NCBI RefSeq assembly: GCF_037996765.1
Contig: NZ_JBBNAD010000005.1
Location: 590,001-654,000 of the forward strand
DNA: 64,000 bases
Reading direction: 5' to 3'
Origin: Bdellovibrio sp. GT3
GTDB lineage: Bacteria; Bdellovibrionota; Bdellovibrionia; Bdellovibrionales; Bdellovibrionaceae
The notes below the pieces were generated by a model, which saw only the letters and a program-made list of their open reading frames with translations, ran no database searches and was not told the DNA's origin. Positions 26,367-37,241 of the stretch are shown here, in pieces (position 1 is the first letter of the stretch; each line of letters starts with the position of its first letter). The position numbers and the translations under genes were made by a program.

Positions 26367-27660
26367 AAAACTCTGTTACTTTTCTTTTAAAGAAATCCCC
26401 ACGGTCTTCAAAGGACTTAAACTCATCCCAGCTTGTACCGCCCGGGCTAAGCAGAACTGTATCCGTAGGTTTAACCTTCGAGAGAATATACTCAATCGCT
26501 TCATCAAGTTTCGCATGGCTTTGACCAGGCAATCCTGATTTCTTTTGGGCGATCTCGCGACACTCTCCAAAGAACACAAACTCAGAACGATTCATTTTTG
26601 AAAGCACTGCCAGTTGTTCCCACGGCAGGTTTTTATCGCGACCACCAAGCAACAGAAACAATGACCCACCGTCGGTAAGAGTGTCGACGGCTGCTGTGGC
26701 AGCGATAATCACACTGTCCATGGCGGTGGCCTTGCTGTCGTTGATGAAGCGAACTCCCTTAATGAAACCCAGATTTTCAAGTCGGTGACTTAGGCCTTTG
26801 AATTCTTTCATTCCCTCAACTGCAGATGCTGGCCACCCGGCTTCTTTGCACAAGGCCGTCGCCAGCGCAAGGTTGTCCTGATTGTGTTGCCCGATAAGTT
26901 GAGCTTTTTGCAGTTGGAACGATTGCAGGTTTTGGTCATGCTTTGAAATTATCTTAAGTTGCGGTGTCGGCGCTTTTCCTTTGGAGTACTCAATCAAATC
27001 CCCACCCTCAGAATTTAGCAGCATGGCCTTTTTGGTGATTCCCAAAATATTCCATTTTGTCTGGTAGTAGTGTTCGATGCTGTCGTAACGTTCAAGGTGA
27101 TTTGAAGTGAAATAGGTAATTGCAGAATAATCCAATTCCAAACCGGCACAGTTTTCCAGTTGATAGCTGGACAGTTCAAGCACAACCCAGTCAGCAACCG
27201 GACGCTTTTTTTCAACGACGTCTGCCGCATAAGTTGAAAACGGAGTCCCCAGGTTGCCGCCCACAAAACCTGTTTTTGAGAAAGCTTCCAGCCCAGCCTG
27301 TAACAAGGAAACCGTAGTGCTTTTGCCGACGGAGCCCGTAACGCCAATCAATTTTTCGGTGCTTAAGCAGGAGCAGGCCAGGGAAATTTCGCTGGTAATT
27401 GTGACGCCTTGAAGTTGTGCGTTTTTGATCCAAGTCGAGGACAGGGGAACACCAGGGGAAACCACGAGAGTTTCAGGCTTCCCTTCAGACATGAGTTTAT
27501 TAGCGTCCTTAAAGTCTGCTGAATCCAATTTTCCGTCGAAGGTCAGGATATCAGTAGGTCGAATTCCACTGGCAATGAGAAGTCGCTTTGCTGCGTCTCC
27601 GCTTTTTCCCATACCGACTACTGCAATTGGTGCTTTCAGGTTCTTGATATATTGGCTCAT
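26356..27660 (-). CDS. murD: UDP-N-acetylmuramoyl-L-alanine:D-glutamate ligase
   Basis: A Mur ligase of 434 residues that adds D-Glu to UDP-MurNAc-L-Ala in the cytoplasm. The N-terminal domain opens IAVVGMGKSGDAAKRLL; the ATP loop is GVTGSVGKST (about 106-115; the usual family form is TGTNGKST); the ligase-domain signatures HRLE and FINDSKATA follow. I place the start at ATG 27660, just before the conserved opening; no strong ribosome site is visible and a TTG at 27717 would extend it into the divergent gene. Other mur genes are not adjacent, apart from murA 17 kb away. Confidence 0.93.
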   Translation of the reverse strand: MSQYIKNLKAPIAVVGMGKSGDAAKRLLIASGIRPTDILTFDGKLDSADFKDANKLMSEGKPETLVVSPGVPLSSTWIKNAQLQGVTITSEISLACSCLSTEKLIGVTGSVGKSTTVSLLQAGLEAFSKTGFVGGNLGTPFSTYAADVVEKKRPVADWVVLELSSYQLENCAGLELDYSAITYFTSNHLERYDSIEHYYQTKWNILGITKKAMLLNSEGGDLIEYSKGKAPTPQLKIISKHDQNLQSFQLQKAQLIGQHNQDNLALATALCKEAGWPASAVEGMKEFKGLSHRLENLGFIKGVRFINDSKATAMDSVIIAATAAVDTLTDGGSLFLLLGGRDKNLPWEQLAVLSKMNRSEFVFFGECREIAQKKSGLPGQSHAKLDEAIEYILSKVKPTDTVLLSPGGTSWDEFKSFEDRGDFFKRKVTEFSTL

Positions 27661-27689
27661 CTGGCAGATAGTATTATCAGGAGGCAGGT

Positions 27690-29156
27690 TTGCCCACTTC
27701 TTTTTTTGCACATCCAAAGGCTGATTTTAAATCGGCGCAATATACTGCAATCATTAGCGATCTGCATCTTACAGAGGCCGAGCCGGTTAACTTGCGCTTT
27801 CCATTATGGAAAAAATTTAAGACTCGCCAGTTCTTTTATGATGATGTTTTTGAAACATTCTTAAAGCACATCGAAGGAAGAGCTCAGGGCAACCCTGTTG
27901 AGCTGATTCTTAATGGTGACATCTTCGATTTTGACAGCGTATTGAATTTGCCTGATCAACCGGTGTTTCATGTCAGCTGGATTGAAAAACATCGTGGCCT
28001 TCAGCCGCGATCGGAAAGATCCCGCCACAAGATTGAAGTTATTTTGCAGGATCACATGGCGTTCGTCAGATCTTTGCGAGAGTTCGTCCTGCGTGGGAAC
28101 CGTGCGGTGTTTGTTATTGGGAATCACGATCTTGAGCTTCACTTCATGGAGGTTCAGGACGAAATCATGCGCCATCTGAACTTGCCAGAGGATAAGCGCG
28201 AAGAAGTTCGCTTTGTTGAGTGGTTCTATATCAGCAATCAGGACACTTTGATCGAGCACGGCAATCAATACGATCCATATTGTATGTGTGAAGATCCCGT
28301 GAATCCATTTGTGCGCGGCTATAATTACGTGGCACTAAAACTTCCATTCGGAAATCTTGCATGCCGGTACATTTCAAATGGAATGGGTTTCTTCAATCCC
28401 CATGTTGATACCAACTACATTATGACGTTGAAGGAATACATCTTGTTCTTCTTCAAGTATATTTGGAAAGCCCAACCAGGCTTGGTGTGGACTTGGTTCT
28501 GGGGATCTGTGGCAACTCTGGTCCATTCGTTCTTTGATCGCTTGTCAGCGCCAATTCGAAATCCCCTGAGGATTGAGGATCGCATCGAAGTAATTGCCGA
28601 GAAGGCAAATGCAGAACCCCGTATGGTGCGTGAACTTAAGGAACTATTTGTTGCTCCTGCGGCCAGCGAACCAATGTTGTTGGCTCGAGAACTTTGGCTT
28701 GATCGCGCCTTTATTGTGTTTATTGCGTTCTTTTTGATCTTTCAATTGATGACCTTTATTCGGTCTGTCTATGAAATTTCGATTTTTTGGGCGTTTATTC
28801 CCTTATTTGTGCTTTTGCCGTTCTTTTTGTTTTACAGCAAATCTGTAACTTCTTTGGTATCCAGCTACAAGGAGCCCGATGATCGTGTGCTTGCGATGGC
28901 GAGTGCAATTACTAAGGTAAAACGGATCGTTTACGGTCATACTCACCATGTCAGACACGAGATTATCGGTTCAGTGGAGCATTTGAACAGTGGATGCTGG
29001 TCCCCGGCTTTCCTGGATGTTGAGTGTACGAAGCCTTTGGATCAAAAAACTTTTGTGTGGATATCACCTGGAGAACATAGCGGCAGACAAGCCGAGCTGT
29101 GCAAATTCGTCGATGGCGGATCAGAAGTAATGATGGGTTCAAACCGGGGCGCATAA
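27690..29156 (+). CDS. Metallophosphoesterase interrupted by a membrane hairpin
   Basis: A 488-residue calcineurin-like phosphoesterase. Metal ligands appear in order: ISDLH (Asp24, His26), NGDIFDFD (Asp77), GNHD (145-148 region), EHGNQ (His190) and YGHTHH (416-420). This resembles LpxH-type UDP-diacylglucosamine hydrolases, but those are about 240 residues. Here about 225 residues separate the fourth and last motif, including two hydrophobic helices (about 338-356 and 363-383), so the catalytic domain is split around a membrane hairpin. Start is TTG 27690 with AGGAGG five bases upstream. It is divergent from murD with only 29 bases between starts. Confidence 0.86.
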   Translation: MPTSFFAHPKADFKSAQYTAIISDLHLTEAEPVNLRFPLWKKFKTRQFFYDDVFETFLKHIEGRAQGNPVELILNGDIFDFDSVLNLPDQPVFHVSWIEKHRGLQPRSERSRHKIEVILQDHMAFVRSLREFVLRGNRAVFVIGNHDLELHFMEVQDEIMRHLNLPEDKREEVRFVEWFYISNQDTLIEHGNQYDPYCMCEDPVNPFVRGYNYVALKLPFGNLACRYISNGMGFFNPHVDTNYIMTLKEYILFFFKYIWKAQPGLVWTWFWGSVATLVHSFFDRLSAPIRNPLRIEDRIEVIAEKANAEPRMVRELKELFVAPAASEPMLLARELWLDRAFIVFIAFFLIFQLMTFIRSVYEISIFWAFIPLFVLLPFFLFYSKSVTSLVSSYKEPDDRVLAMASAITKVKRIVYGHTHHVRHEIIGSVEHLNSGCWSPAFLDVECTKPLDQKTFVWISPGEHSGRQAELCKFVDGGSEVMMGSNRGA

Positions 29157-29261
29157 CGGCATGGGATGTTGCGCCGCAAAAACGGATTTCCCATTGTCAA
29201 TTATAGGTCCCATATGCAAACCTTTTACTGTTCAATTTTCAACTAAGGATGGAGAGTTATC

Positions 29262-29456
29262 ATGGCAGAAGTACTTGTTGTAACTAGCAAAGTAAAAAAA
29301 CTTATCAAAGAAAAAGGCGGCATGAACACTTCTGCTGAAACTATCGACGTTCTCAGCAAAGCAATCGAGCAACTTTGCCTAAAAGGCGTTGAATCTGCAA
29401 AAGCAGATGGCCGTAAAACAGTTATGGCTCGCGATATCGTTATCGATCACCTTTAA
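29262..29456 (+). CDS. Bacterial histone (single histone fold, HMF/CBFD family)
   Basis: A 64-residue protein that is a histone fold from end to end: a short first helix (SKVKKLIKEKG), a loop with the conserved Asn-Thr-Ser, the long central helix (AETIDVLSKAIEQLCLKGVESAKADG), then the strand-loop RKTVMARDIV and a last helix. I recognise it as Bdellovibrio Bd0055 (HBb), reported as an abundant chromatin protein that coats DNA edge-on instead of wrapping it. A GGATGGAGAG ribosome site precedes the ATG and a strong terminator follows, so it is a short single-gene transcript, fitting high expression. The only cysteine is in the central helix. Confidence 0.95.
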   Translation: MAEVLVVTSKVKKLIKEKGGMNTSAETIDVLSKAIEQLCLKGVESAKADGRKTVMARDIVIDHL

Positions 29457-29480
29457 TTTTTGAATTAAAGTTGAAAGCAA

Positions 29481-29512
29481 AAAACCCACGGTGAAGACTG
29501 TGGGTTTTTTTT
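29481..29512 (+). terminator. Intrinsic terminator after the histone gene
   Basis: Stem AAAACCCAC (29481-29489) with GTGGGTTTT (29500-29508), loop of ten, followed by a long T run. Confidence 0.9.
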
Positions 29513-29541
29513 TAGGGTTGTTTGAATTGGTGGAGGGATAA

Positions 29542-30474
29542 ATGAAATTTAAGGTTGGATCCGCCGGAGTCATACTTCTTTTGTTCTGTTTATATCTCTA
29601 TCTCAATAAAACAAAGATCGTGGAAGTTCCTCAACCAGTTGTTCTAAGCGCCGCCACGACCGCACAAGTTCCTGTGGCATCGGAAACGGAAAGTTCTCTT
29701 TTAACACTGGAAGAGGTTCGCGAAATCGCATTGTCCAAGAACAAGCAGGCAGGGAATACTCAGCGTGACTTTTCTCAAGTGATTCCTAAAACAACAGATC
29801 AATCAGCCAGTGGAGACTATCCTGGATTTGAGTTTGAAGATGGAGTGGCCGTCATAGAAGGTGATATCGTTTTGGGTGAGCCAAGGCCTGGGCAAAAGTA
29901 TCAAGGTTTCACTCAGCCTCTTATGCTTTGGCCAAATGGCGTGGTGCCATTCTTCATCCAAGGAGATGTCGAAAACCCCACTCGAATTATTCAAGCGATG
30001 GCAGAATTTGTGGACTCGGGAATCTCTTTTGTTCCCTATATAGATCAAGAAGATGTTCTTGTTTTTCAAAATGGCACAGGAAATTGCAAATCATACGTAG
30101 GAAGAATCGGTGGAAAACAACCACTCTGGGTCGCCCCTGGATGTGGAACCAAAGAAATCACTCACGAGATCATGCACGCCCTGGGATTTATCCACGAGCA
30201 AAACCGCAATGACAGAGATGCATTTATCGATATTCAATGGGCGAACATCGACGAAAATGCCAAAGTTAATTTCGAAAAATTTCCAATAGAAATGATGAAA
30301 GCTAATGGCCTTGGTGCATTCGATTACCAGTCACTCATGTTATACCCACCATCAATGTATTCTAAAAATGGCGAGACGATGAGATCTCTACAACAGGGAA
30401 AATCAATTTCTCCCTCGTACTCGCTGAGTACGGGCGATCTTTTAAGACTAAATCAACTCTCGAAAAAAGAATAA
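29542..30474 (+). CDS. Membrane-anchored astacin-type (M12A) metalloprotease
   Basis: A 310-residue zinc protease. An N-terminal hydrophobic anchor (about 7-21) precedes a propeptide in which IEGDIVLGE carries Asp108 in the place of the astacin aspartate switch (FxGD). The catalytic domain has the full zinc motif HEIMHALGFIHEQ: His208, Glu209, His212, His218. The Met-turn is SLMLY, keeping Met and the Tyr ligand but with Leu for the usual His. Cys182 and Cys201 could form one disulfide. GGAGGG precedes the ATG; it ends one base before the convergent ligA. A role in prey digestion is inference. Confidence 0.93.
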   Translation: MKFKVGSAGVILLLFCLYLYLNKTKIVEVPQPVVLSAATTAQVPVASETESSLLTLEEVREIALSKNKQAGNTQRDFSQVIPKTTDQSASGDYPGFEFEDGVAVIEGDIVLGEPRPGQKYQGFTQPLMLWPNGVVPFFIQGDVENPTRIIQAMAEFVDSGISFVPYIDQEDVLVFQNGTGNCKSYVGRIGGKQPLWVAPGCGTKEITHEIMHALGFIHEQNRNDRDAFIDIQWANIDENAKVNFEKFPIEMMKANGLGAFDYQSLMLYPPSMYSKNGETMRSLQQGKSISPSYSLSTGDLLRLNQLSKKE

Positions 30475-30475
30475 T

Positions 30476-32491
<2,016 letters not shown>

Positions 32492-32617
32492 TTATTTGAA
32501 TCACGCAATTGCGCGCCTCCTGCGGCGCTCCAAGGTCCAGCCCGGGATTCGCTTGGTGACTGACAGTCACGGAATGTTTTATTCTTCATTCTGGAATTGC
32601 TCCCAAAGGAGACTGTT

Positions 32618-32899
32618 GTGATCGATAAAAAATCCATCGAACATATTGCCAAGCTGGCTCGCCTGCAAATCACTGAAAATGAAGCGACTGAGTTCAGCCA
32701 GCAGATGGAAAAGATCCTGCTTAATTTTAAAAAAATTGAAAATATCAATACGACAGGTGTGGAGCCAATGATCACACCAACTGAAATCGAAGCCTACTGG
32801 CGCGAAGATGAAGTTGTGCAAAACTACAAGGCTGAAGACATAATTGCCAATGCACCTGAACATGCTGGCAACCTATTCAAAGTTCCACCAGTGGTTTAG
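32618..32899 (+). CDS. gatC: Asp/Glu-tRNA amidotransferase subunit C
   Basis: A 93-residue belt subunit that holds GatA and GatB together. The GatC opening IEHIAKLARLQITENEATEF and the C-terminal Asn-Ala-Pro segment are typical. GTG 32618 is chosen, with AAAGGAGA just upstream; the frame is open to TTG 32597 but that lies before the ribosome site. It heads the gatCAB operon. Confidence 0.94.
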   Translation: MIDKKSIEHIAKLARLQITENEATEFSQQMEKILLNFKKIENINTTGVEPMITPTEIEAYWREDEVVQNYKAEDIIANAPEHAGNLFKVPPVV

Positions 32900-32911
32900 G
32901 AGATAATTTCC

Positions 32912-34384
32912 GTGGATTTAACATTTGCCTCATTCAGTGAAATATCTGAAGCCGTAAAATCAAAAAAAGTCAGCGCTCAGGAAGTGGCAAAGCACTTTCA
33001 AACCAGAATCACAACACTGAACCCGACACTGAATGCCTTTACCACTGTGAATGAAGAAGCTCTGAAGGATGCCGCGGCCACTGATGCCCGCATTGCCAAG
33101 GGTGAGGACGTGGGGCCGTTGGCGGGCGTTCCGTTTGGTATTAAGGAAATGCTTTGTACAAAGAATCTGAAAACCACCGCTTGTTCCAAGATTCTTAGTA
33201 ATTTTGTTCCGCCCTACGATGCCACGGTGGTGGCGCGACTAAAAAAATCCGGCGTAACCGTCATGGGAAAACTAAATCAGGATGAATTCGCAATGGGATC
33301 GTCCAATGAAACCTCCTATTATGGTGTGGTTAAAAATCCTTGGGATGTGACTCGGGTTCCCGGGGGATCTTCGGGTGGTTCTGCAGCGGCTCAGTCCGCG
33401 CGTTTGGTCGCGGGTGCAATTGGAACTGATACAGGCGGATCGATTCGACAGCCTGCAAGCTTCTGTGGTGTTGTGGGAGTTAAGCCCACGTATGGAAGAG
33501 TCAGTCGTTACGGAATTATCGCGTTTGCCTCGTCATTGGATCAAGCGGGCCCCATGGTTAGCAGCGTGAAAGATGCGGCCCTGACCCTTGAAGTGATTTC
33601 TGGACATGATCCGATGGATTCAACCTCTTCACAGAAGAGAGTTCCTGCCTGGAGTAAGGATCTTTCCACGGATATGAAAGGTCTGAAAGTCGGCGTCATT
33701 AAAGAGTACCTGAATGGCGGCGTTGATGCAGATACGGAAAAGACCTTTAACGGAGCGCTGGAAGCACTTAAAAAAATGGGTGCCGAGGTTGTTGAAGTTT
33801 CTGTCAGTATGTCTGAATTTGCAGTTCCGATTTACTATTTGATTGCGACCAGTGAAGCATCATCGAATCTGGCTCGCTATGATGGTATTCGTTACGGCTA
33901 CCGCGCTGATTTTCCAAGTCTGTCCGGTGTTGAGCTGGAGGACTTTTACGGAAAAACTCGTGGAGAGGGATTTGGCTCGGAAGTAAAACGCAGAATTATG
34001 CTGGGAACGTATTGCCTTTCAAGTGGCTACTATGATGCCTACTACAATAAGGCTGGACAGGTTCGCCGCATGCTCACTGAGCAATATCTTGCTGCGTTCA
34101 AGAGCTGCGATGTGATACTAAGTCCGGTCACGGCCTCGCCGGCGTTTAAGGTGGGCGAACTGATTTCGGATCCTTTAACTATGTATTTGAATGATATCTT
34201 CACGACCTCCACAAATCTGGCGGGACTGCCGGGGATGAGTGTGCCATTTGGGTTGTCATCCCAAGGTCTTCCCATCGGAGTGCAAGTGACGGCAAATCAC
34301 TTTGATGAACAGCACATGTTAAATGTTGGATTTGCTCTGGAATCCGTTTCGCCAGTCAAAGGAAGCAAACCCCATGTCATATAG
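32912..34384 (+). CDS. gatA: Asp/Glu-tRNA amidotransferase subunit A
   Basis: A 490-residue amidase that releases ammonia from glutamine to convert Glu-tRNA(Gln) and Asp-tRNA(Asn). The amidase-signature triad is Lys78 (GIKEM), Ser153 (GGSSGGSAAA) and Ser177 (DTGGSIRQP). Start is GTG 32912, 12 bases after gatC. Its end overlaps gatB by 11 bases. Confidence 0.96.
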   Translation: MDLTFASFSEISEAVKSKKVSAQEVAKHFQTRITTLNPTLNAFTTVNEEALKDAAATDARIAKGEDVGPLAGVPFGIKEMLCTKNLKTTACSKILSNFVPPYDATVVARLKKSGVTVMGKLNQDEFAMGSSNETSYYGVVKNPWDVTRVPGGSSGGSAAAQSARLVAGAIGTDTGGSIRQPASFCGVVGVKPTYGRVSRYGIIAFASSLDQAGPMVSSVKDAALTLEVISGHDPMDSTSSQKRVPAWSKDLSTDMKGLKVGVIKEYLNGGVDADTEKTFNGALEALKKMGAEVVEVSVSMSEFAVPIYYLIATSEASSNLARYDGIRYGYRADFPSLSGVELEDFYGKTRGEGFGSEVKRRIMLGTYCLSSGYYDAYYNKAGQVRRMLTEQYLAAFKSCDVILSPVTASPAFKVGELISDPLTMYLNDIFTTSTNLAGLPGMSVPFGLSSQGLPIGVQVTANHFDEQHMLNVGFALESVSPVKGSKPHVI

Positions 34385-35807
34385 AGGCTATGAGCCCGTC
34401 ATCGGGATTGAAATACATGTTCAGTTGAAAACAGACAGTAAGATGTTCTGTGCGGACGCCACCAATTTTGATGCCGGTGATAATGAAAATGTTTCCCCGG
34501 TCAGTGCTGGTATGCCAGGAACTTTACCAGTGGTAAATAAACGCGCCGTTGAGTTCGGGATTAAAACCGGACTGGCGTTGGGATGCACGATTCGCAAGAA
34601 GTCAGTCTTTGCCAGAAAGAACTACTTTTACCCGGACATGCCGAAGGGATATCAAATTTCTCAGTATGATCAGCCGATCTGTGAAAACGGATCAATCACT
34701 TTCAAGGTGAACGGTGTGGAAAAAACTGTGAATATCGCCAGAGCCCATCTTGAAGAAGATGCCGGAAAGTCGAACCACAGTGGGGCGCACACGCTAATCA
34801 ATTTAAATCGTGCCGGTATACCTTTACTGGAGGTTGTCACAGGGCCTGACCTGCGCTCGCCGGCTGAAGCTGCGGAATATGGCCGTACGATCCGTCAGAT
34901 AGTTCGCTATCTTGATGTATGTGACGGGAACCTTGAAGAAGGCTCCATGCGTTGTGATTGCAATGTCTCCGTTCGCAAAATCGGAGCTCCTGCGTTTGGC
35001 ACCAAGGTCGAAATCAAGAATGTAAACTCCTTCCGTTTCGTGGAAAAAGCCATCGAGTATGAAATCGAAAGACAAATCGATGAGCTTGAGCGTGGTGGAA
35101 AGATCCTTCAGGAAACCAGACTGTGGGATCCTGATAAGAATCGCACCTTTGCCATGCGCTCCAAGGAGGATGCCCAGGACTATCGCTATTTCCCGGATCC
35201 GGATCTGTTACCAGTGATGGTTACTGATAATTTGATTGCGAAAATAAAGGGTGAACTGCCAGAGCTTCCTATTGCCCGCGCCAAAAGATTTCAGGAGCAG
35301 CACGGACTGCCGGAATACGATGCCCAGGTTTTAACGATCGAAAAATCCGTTGCAGACTATTATGAAGCTGTGGCTGATGTTTGTAAAAATCCGAAATCAT
35401 CATCAAACTGGATCATGTCAGAGCTAATGCGCGAGTTGAACTCCGTGAATATGCCAATTGAAAAATCACCGATTAAGCCGCAACAGCTGGGTAAGATGAT
35501 CACGTTGATTGATGCTGGCACCATTTCCGGAAAGATCGCAAAAACAGTCTTTCAGGAAATGTGGAGCAGTTCCAAAGATCCAGAAACTGTTGTGAAAGAA
35601 AAAGGCCTGGTGCAGATAACAGATTCAGCTGCGATCGAAAAAATAGTTGATGAAGTTTTGGCAGGCAACCAACAGGCTGTCGATGATCATAGAACCGGTA
35701 AAAAGAAAAATCTGTTTGGATTCTTTGTTGGTGCAGTGATGAAGGCATCCAAAGGTCAGGCGAATCCTGATATGGTTAACAAGATATTATTGGAGAAGTT
35801 GAAGTAA
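34374..35807 (+). CDS. gatB: Asp/Glu-tRNA amidotransferase subunit B
   Basis: A 477-residue subunit that binds misacylated tRNA and activates its acyl group. The family signature EPVIGIEIHVQLKT is at the N-terminus, with cradle motifs KNYFYPDMPKGYQISQYDQP; the C-terminal YqeY-like domain binds tRNA. I choose ATG 34374 inside the gatA 3' end because the conserved opening starts there. It shares one base with ppx. Confidence 0.96.
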   Translation: MSYRGYEPVIGIEIHVQLKTDSKMFCADATNFDAGDNENVSPVSAGMPGTLPVVNKRAVEFGIKTGLALGCTIRKKSVFARKNYFYPDMPKGYQISQYDQPICENGSITFKVNGVEKTVNIARAHLEEDAGKSNHSGAHTLINLNRAGIPLLEVVTGPDLRSPAEAAEYGRTIRQIVRYLDVCDGNLEEGSMRCDCNVSVRKIGAPAFGTKVEIKNVNSFRFVEKAIEYEIERQIDELERGGKILQETRLWDPDKNRTFAMRSKEDAQDYRYFPDPDLLPVMVTDNLIAKIKGELPELPIARAKRFQEQHGLPEYDAQVLTIEKSVADYYEAVADVCKNPKSSSNWIMSELMRELNSVNMPIEKSPIKPQQLGKMITLIDAGTISGKIAKTVFQEMWSSSKDPETVVKEKGLVQITDSAAIEKIVDEVLAGNQQAVDDHRTGKKKNLFGFFVGAVMKASKGQANPDMVNKILLEKLK

Positions 35808-36727
35808 TGAAAGTTGCAGCGCTTGATTTGGGTACGAACACATTTCTATGTTTGATCGCCGAGGGCGGCCCTGGTGGTATAACCAAAGTTCACAAGGATT
35901 TGGTTGAAGTGGTGCGACTGGGTCAGGATGTGGATAAAACAGGTATGCTTCATCCTGACGCCTTGGTGCGCGCACGAAAATGCCTGGGCGAATTTAAAAA
36001 GGAAATCGACAAACAGGGAGTGGACCGCATTCTGGCAATGGCAACTTCCGCAGCACGTGATGCAAGCAACGGTCAGGACCTTTTTGATATCGGCAAAGAA
36101 CTGGGAATTCCAATTGAGGTTATTCCTGGAGAAGACGAGGCCCGAATCAGCTATCAGGGCGCCACCGGTGGAGTTATTGACGCCACGAAAACCAAACTTG
36201 TGGTGGACGTTGGTGGTGGTTCGACAGAGTTCATTGTGGGTCATGGCGAAAAAATTCTTTTTGGACAAAGCCTTGATATGGGCGGAGTTCGCCTGACCGA
36301 AAGGTTTGTCACTCAACAGCCCGTTCCCTTGAATGAACAAAAGAACCTCAATGACTATATATATAGTGAATTGAAAAAGGTTCTTCCCGAAATCTCACGA
36401 AACTCGTTGGATCAGATTCTTGCGGTTGCGGGCACCCCGACTTCGATCGTGGCAATTGAAGTCGGAGGTTTTGATGAAAAGAGAGTGGATAATTATTTTC
36501 TAAGCTTGGAACGACTGCAGTACTGGGTGGATACCTTCGCCCAAACTTCTGTCGAGGAAAAGAAAAGTAAATATCAACTGGGAGGGCGCGCCGATATTAT
36601 TTATGCCGGTGCATCGATTCTATTAAATACGGTCAAAGCCCTGGGCATGACTGGTCTTGTGGTATCCACCAAAGGAGTAAGATATGGCGTCGCACTTGAG
36701 ATGCTTCGTTCTGGCAGTCCTGCTTAG
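35807..36727 (+). CDS. ppx: Exopolyphosphatase/pppGpp phosphohydrolase
   Basis: A 306-residue ASKHA-fold phosphatase. Phosphate-1 motif DLGTNTFLCLIAEG and phosphate-2 motif VVDVGGGSTEFIVG are clear, and GEDEARISYQGA is a Ppx/GppA signature. It lacks the C-terminal HD domain of long Ppx proteins. It degrades inorganic polyphosphate or pppGpp; sequence does not decide which. Overlaps gatB by one base and the DUF192 gene by 44 bases, so it is within the gat operon. Confidence 0.93.
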   Translation: MKVAALDLGTNTFLCLIAEGGPGGITKVHKDLVEVVRLGQDVDKTGMLHPDALVRARKCLGEFKKEIDKQGVDRILAMATSAARDASNGQDLFDIGKELGIPIEVIPGEDEARISYQGATGGVIDATKTKLVVDVGGGSTEFIVGHGEKILFGQSLDMGGVRLTERFVTQQPVPLNEQKNLNDYIYSELKKVLPEISRNSLDQILAVAGTPTSIVAIEVGGFDEKRVDNYFLSLERLQYWVDTFAQTSVEEKKSKYQLGGRADIIYAGASILLNTVKALGMTGLVVSTKGVRYGVALEMLRSGSPA

Positions 36728-37136
36728 CTTTGCCTTTGTCGCAAATGCCTCGGATGTTGTATTCCCGAAAAAGAAAATTGTCGTCGGCGGCAAGACTCTT
36801 ACTGTCGAGGTGGCAACGACCGTTGAGCAACAGGCTCAAGGTCTAATGAGCCGGGCAAGTCTTGGCTCAGATGACGGAATGCTTTTCGTTTTTTCCAATG
36901 AGGAAACTCGTTTCTTCTGGATGAAGAATACGTTGATAGATTTGTCGATTGGCTTTTTTAATAAGGACGGCAAGTTAATTGACATACAGGAAATGAAGTC
37001 CGGCAAAGGTCTAGCAGATACGGCTTTGCCGTCGTACGCGAGTTCAAATCCGGCGAAATATGCATTAGAAATGAATAAAGGCTGGTTTGAGAAAAACAAA
37101 ATCAAGGTTGGAGCCAAGTTAAAAATCAACCCATAG
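36684..37136 (+). CDS. Exported DUF192 protein
   Basis: A 150-residue periplasmic protein with a signal peptide (1-22, ending ANA) and a DUF192 domain: EQQAQGLMSRASLGSDDGMLFVF, WMKNTLIDLSIGFF and the end ALEMNKGWFEKNKIKVG. The function of DUF192 is unknown. AAAGGAGTAAGAT before the ATG supports the start even though it overlaps ppx by 44 bases. Confidence 0.92.
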   Translation: MASHLRCFVLAVLLSFAFVANASDVVFPKKKIVVGGKTLTVEVATTVEQQAQGLMSRASLGSDDGMLFVFSNEETRFFWMKNTLIDLSIGFFNKDGKLIDIQEMKSGKGLADTALPSYASSNPAKYALEMNKGWFEKNKIKVGAKLKINP

Positions 37137-37241
37137 TCCAGTGAAAAGATAAACAATTGCCAGCATTCTATACTTGGCTTTAGATTGATATTAACGATTG
37201 ATAGAAACAGTATGTTTCGTAGCATCACTCAAGGACGAAAA

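Noticed and set aside
29194-29222. TTGTCA with TATGCA as the histone promoter
   Set aside because: Spacing of 13 bases is too short for a sigma-70 promoter.
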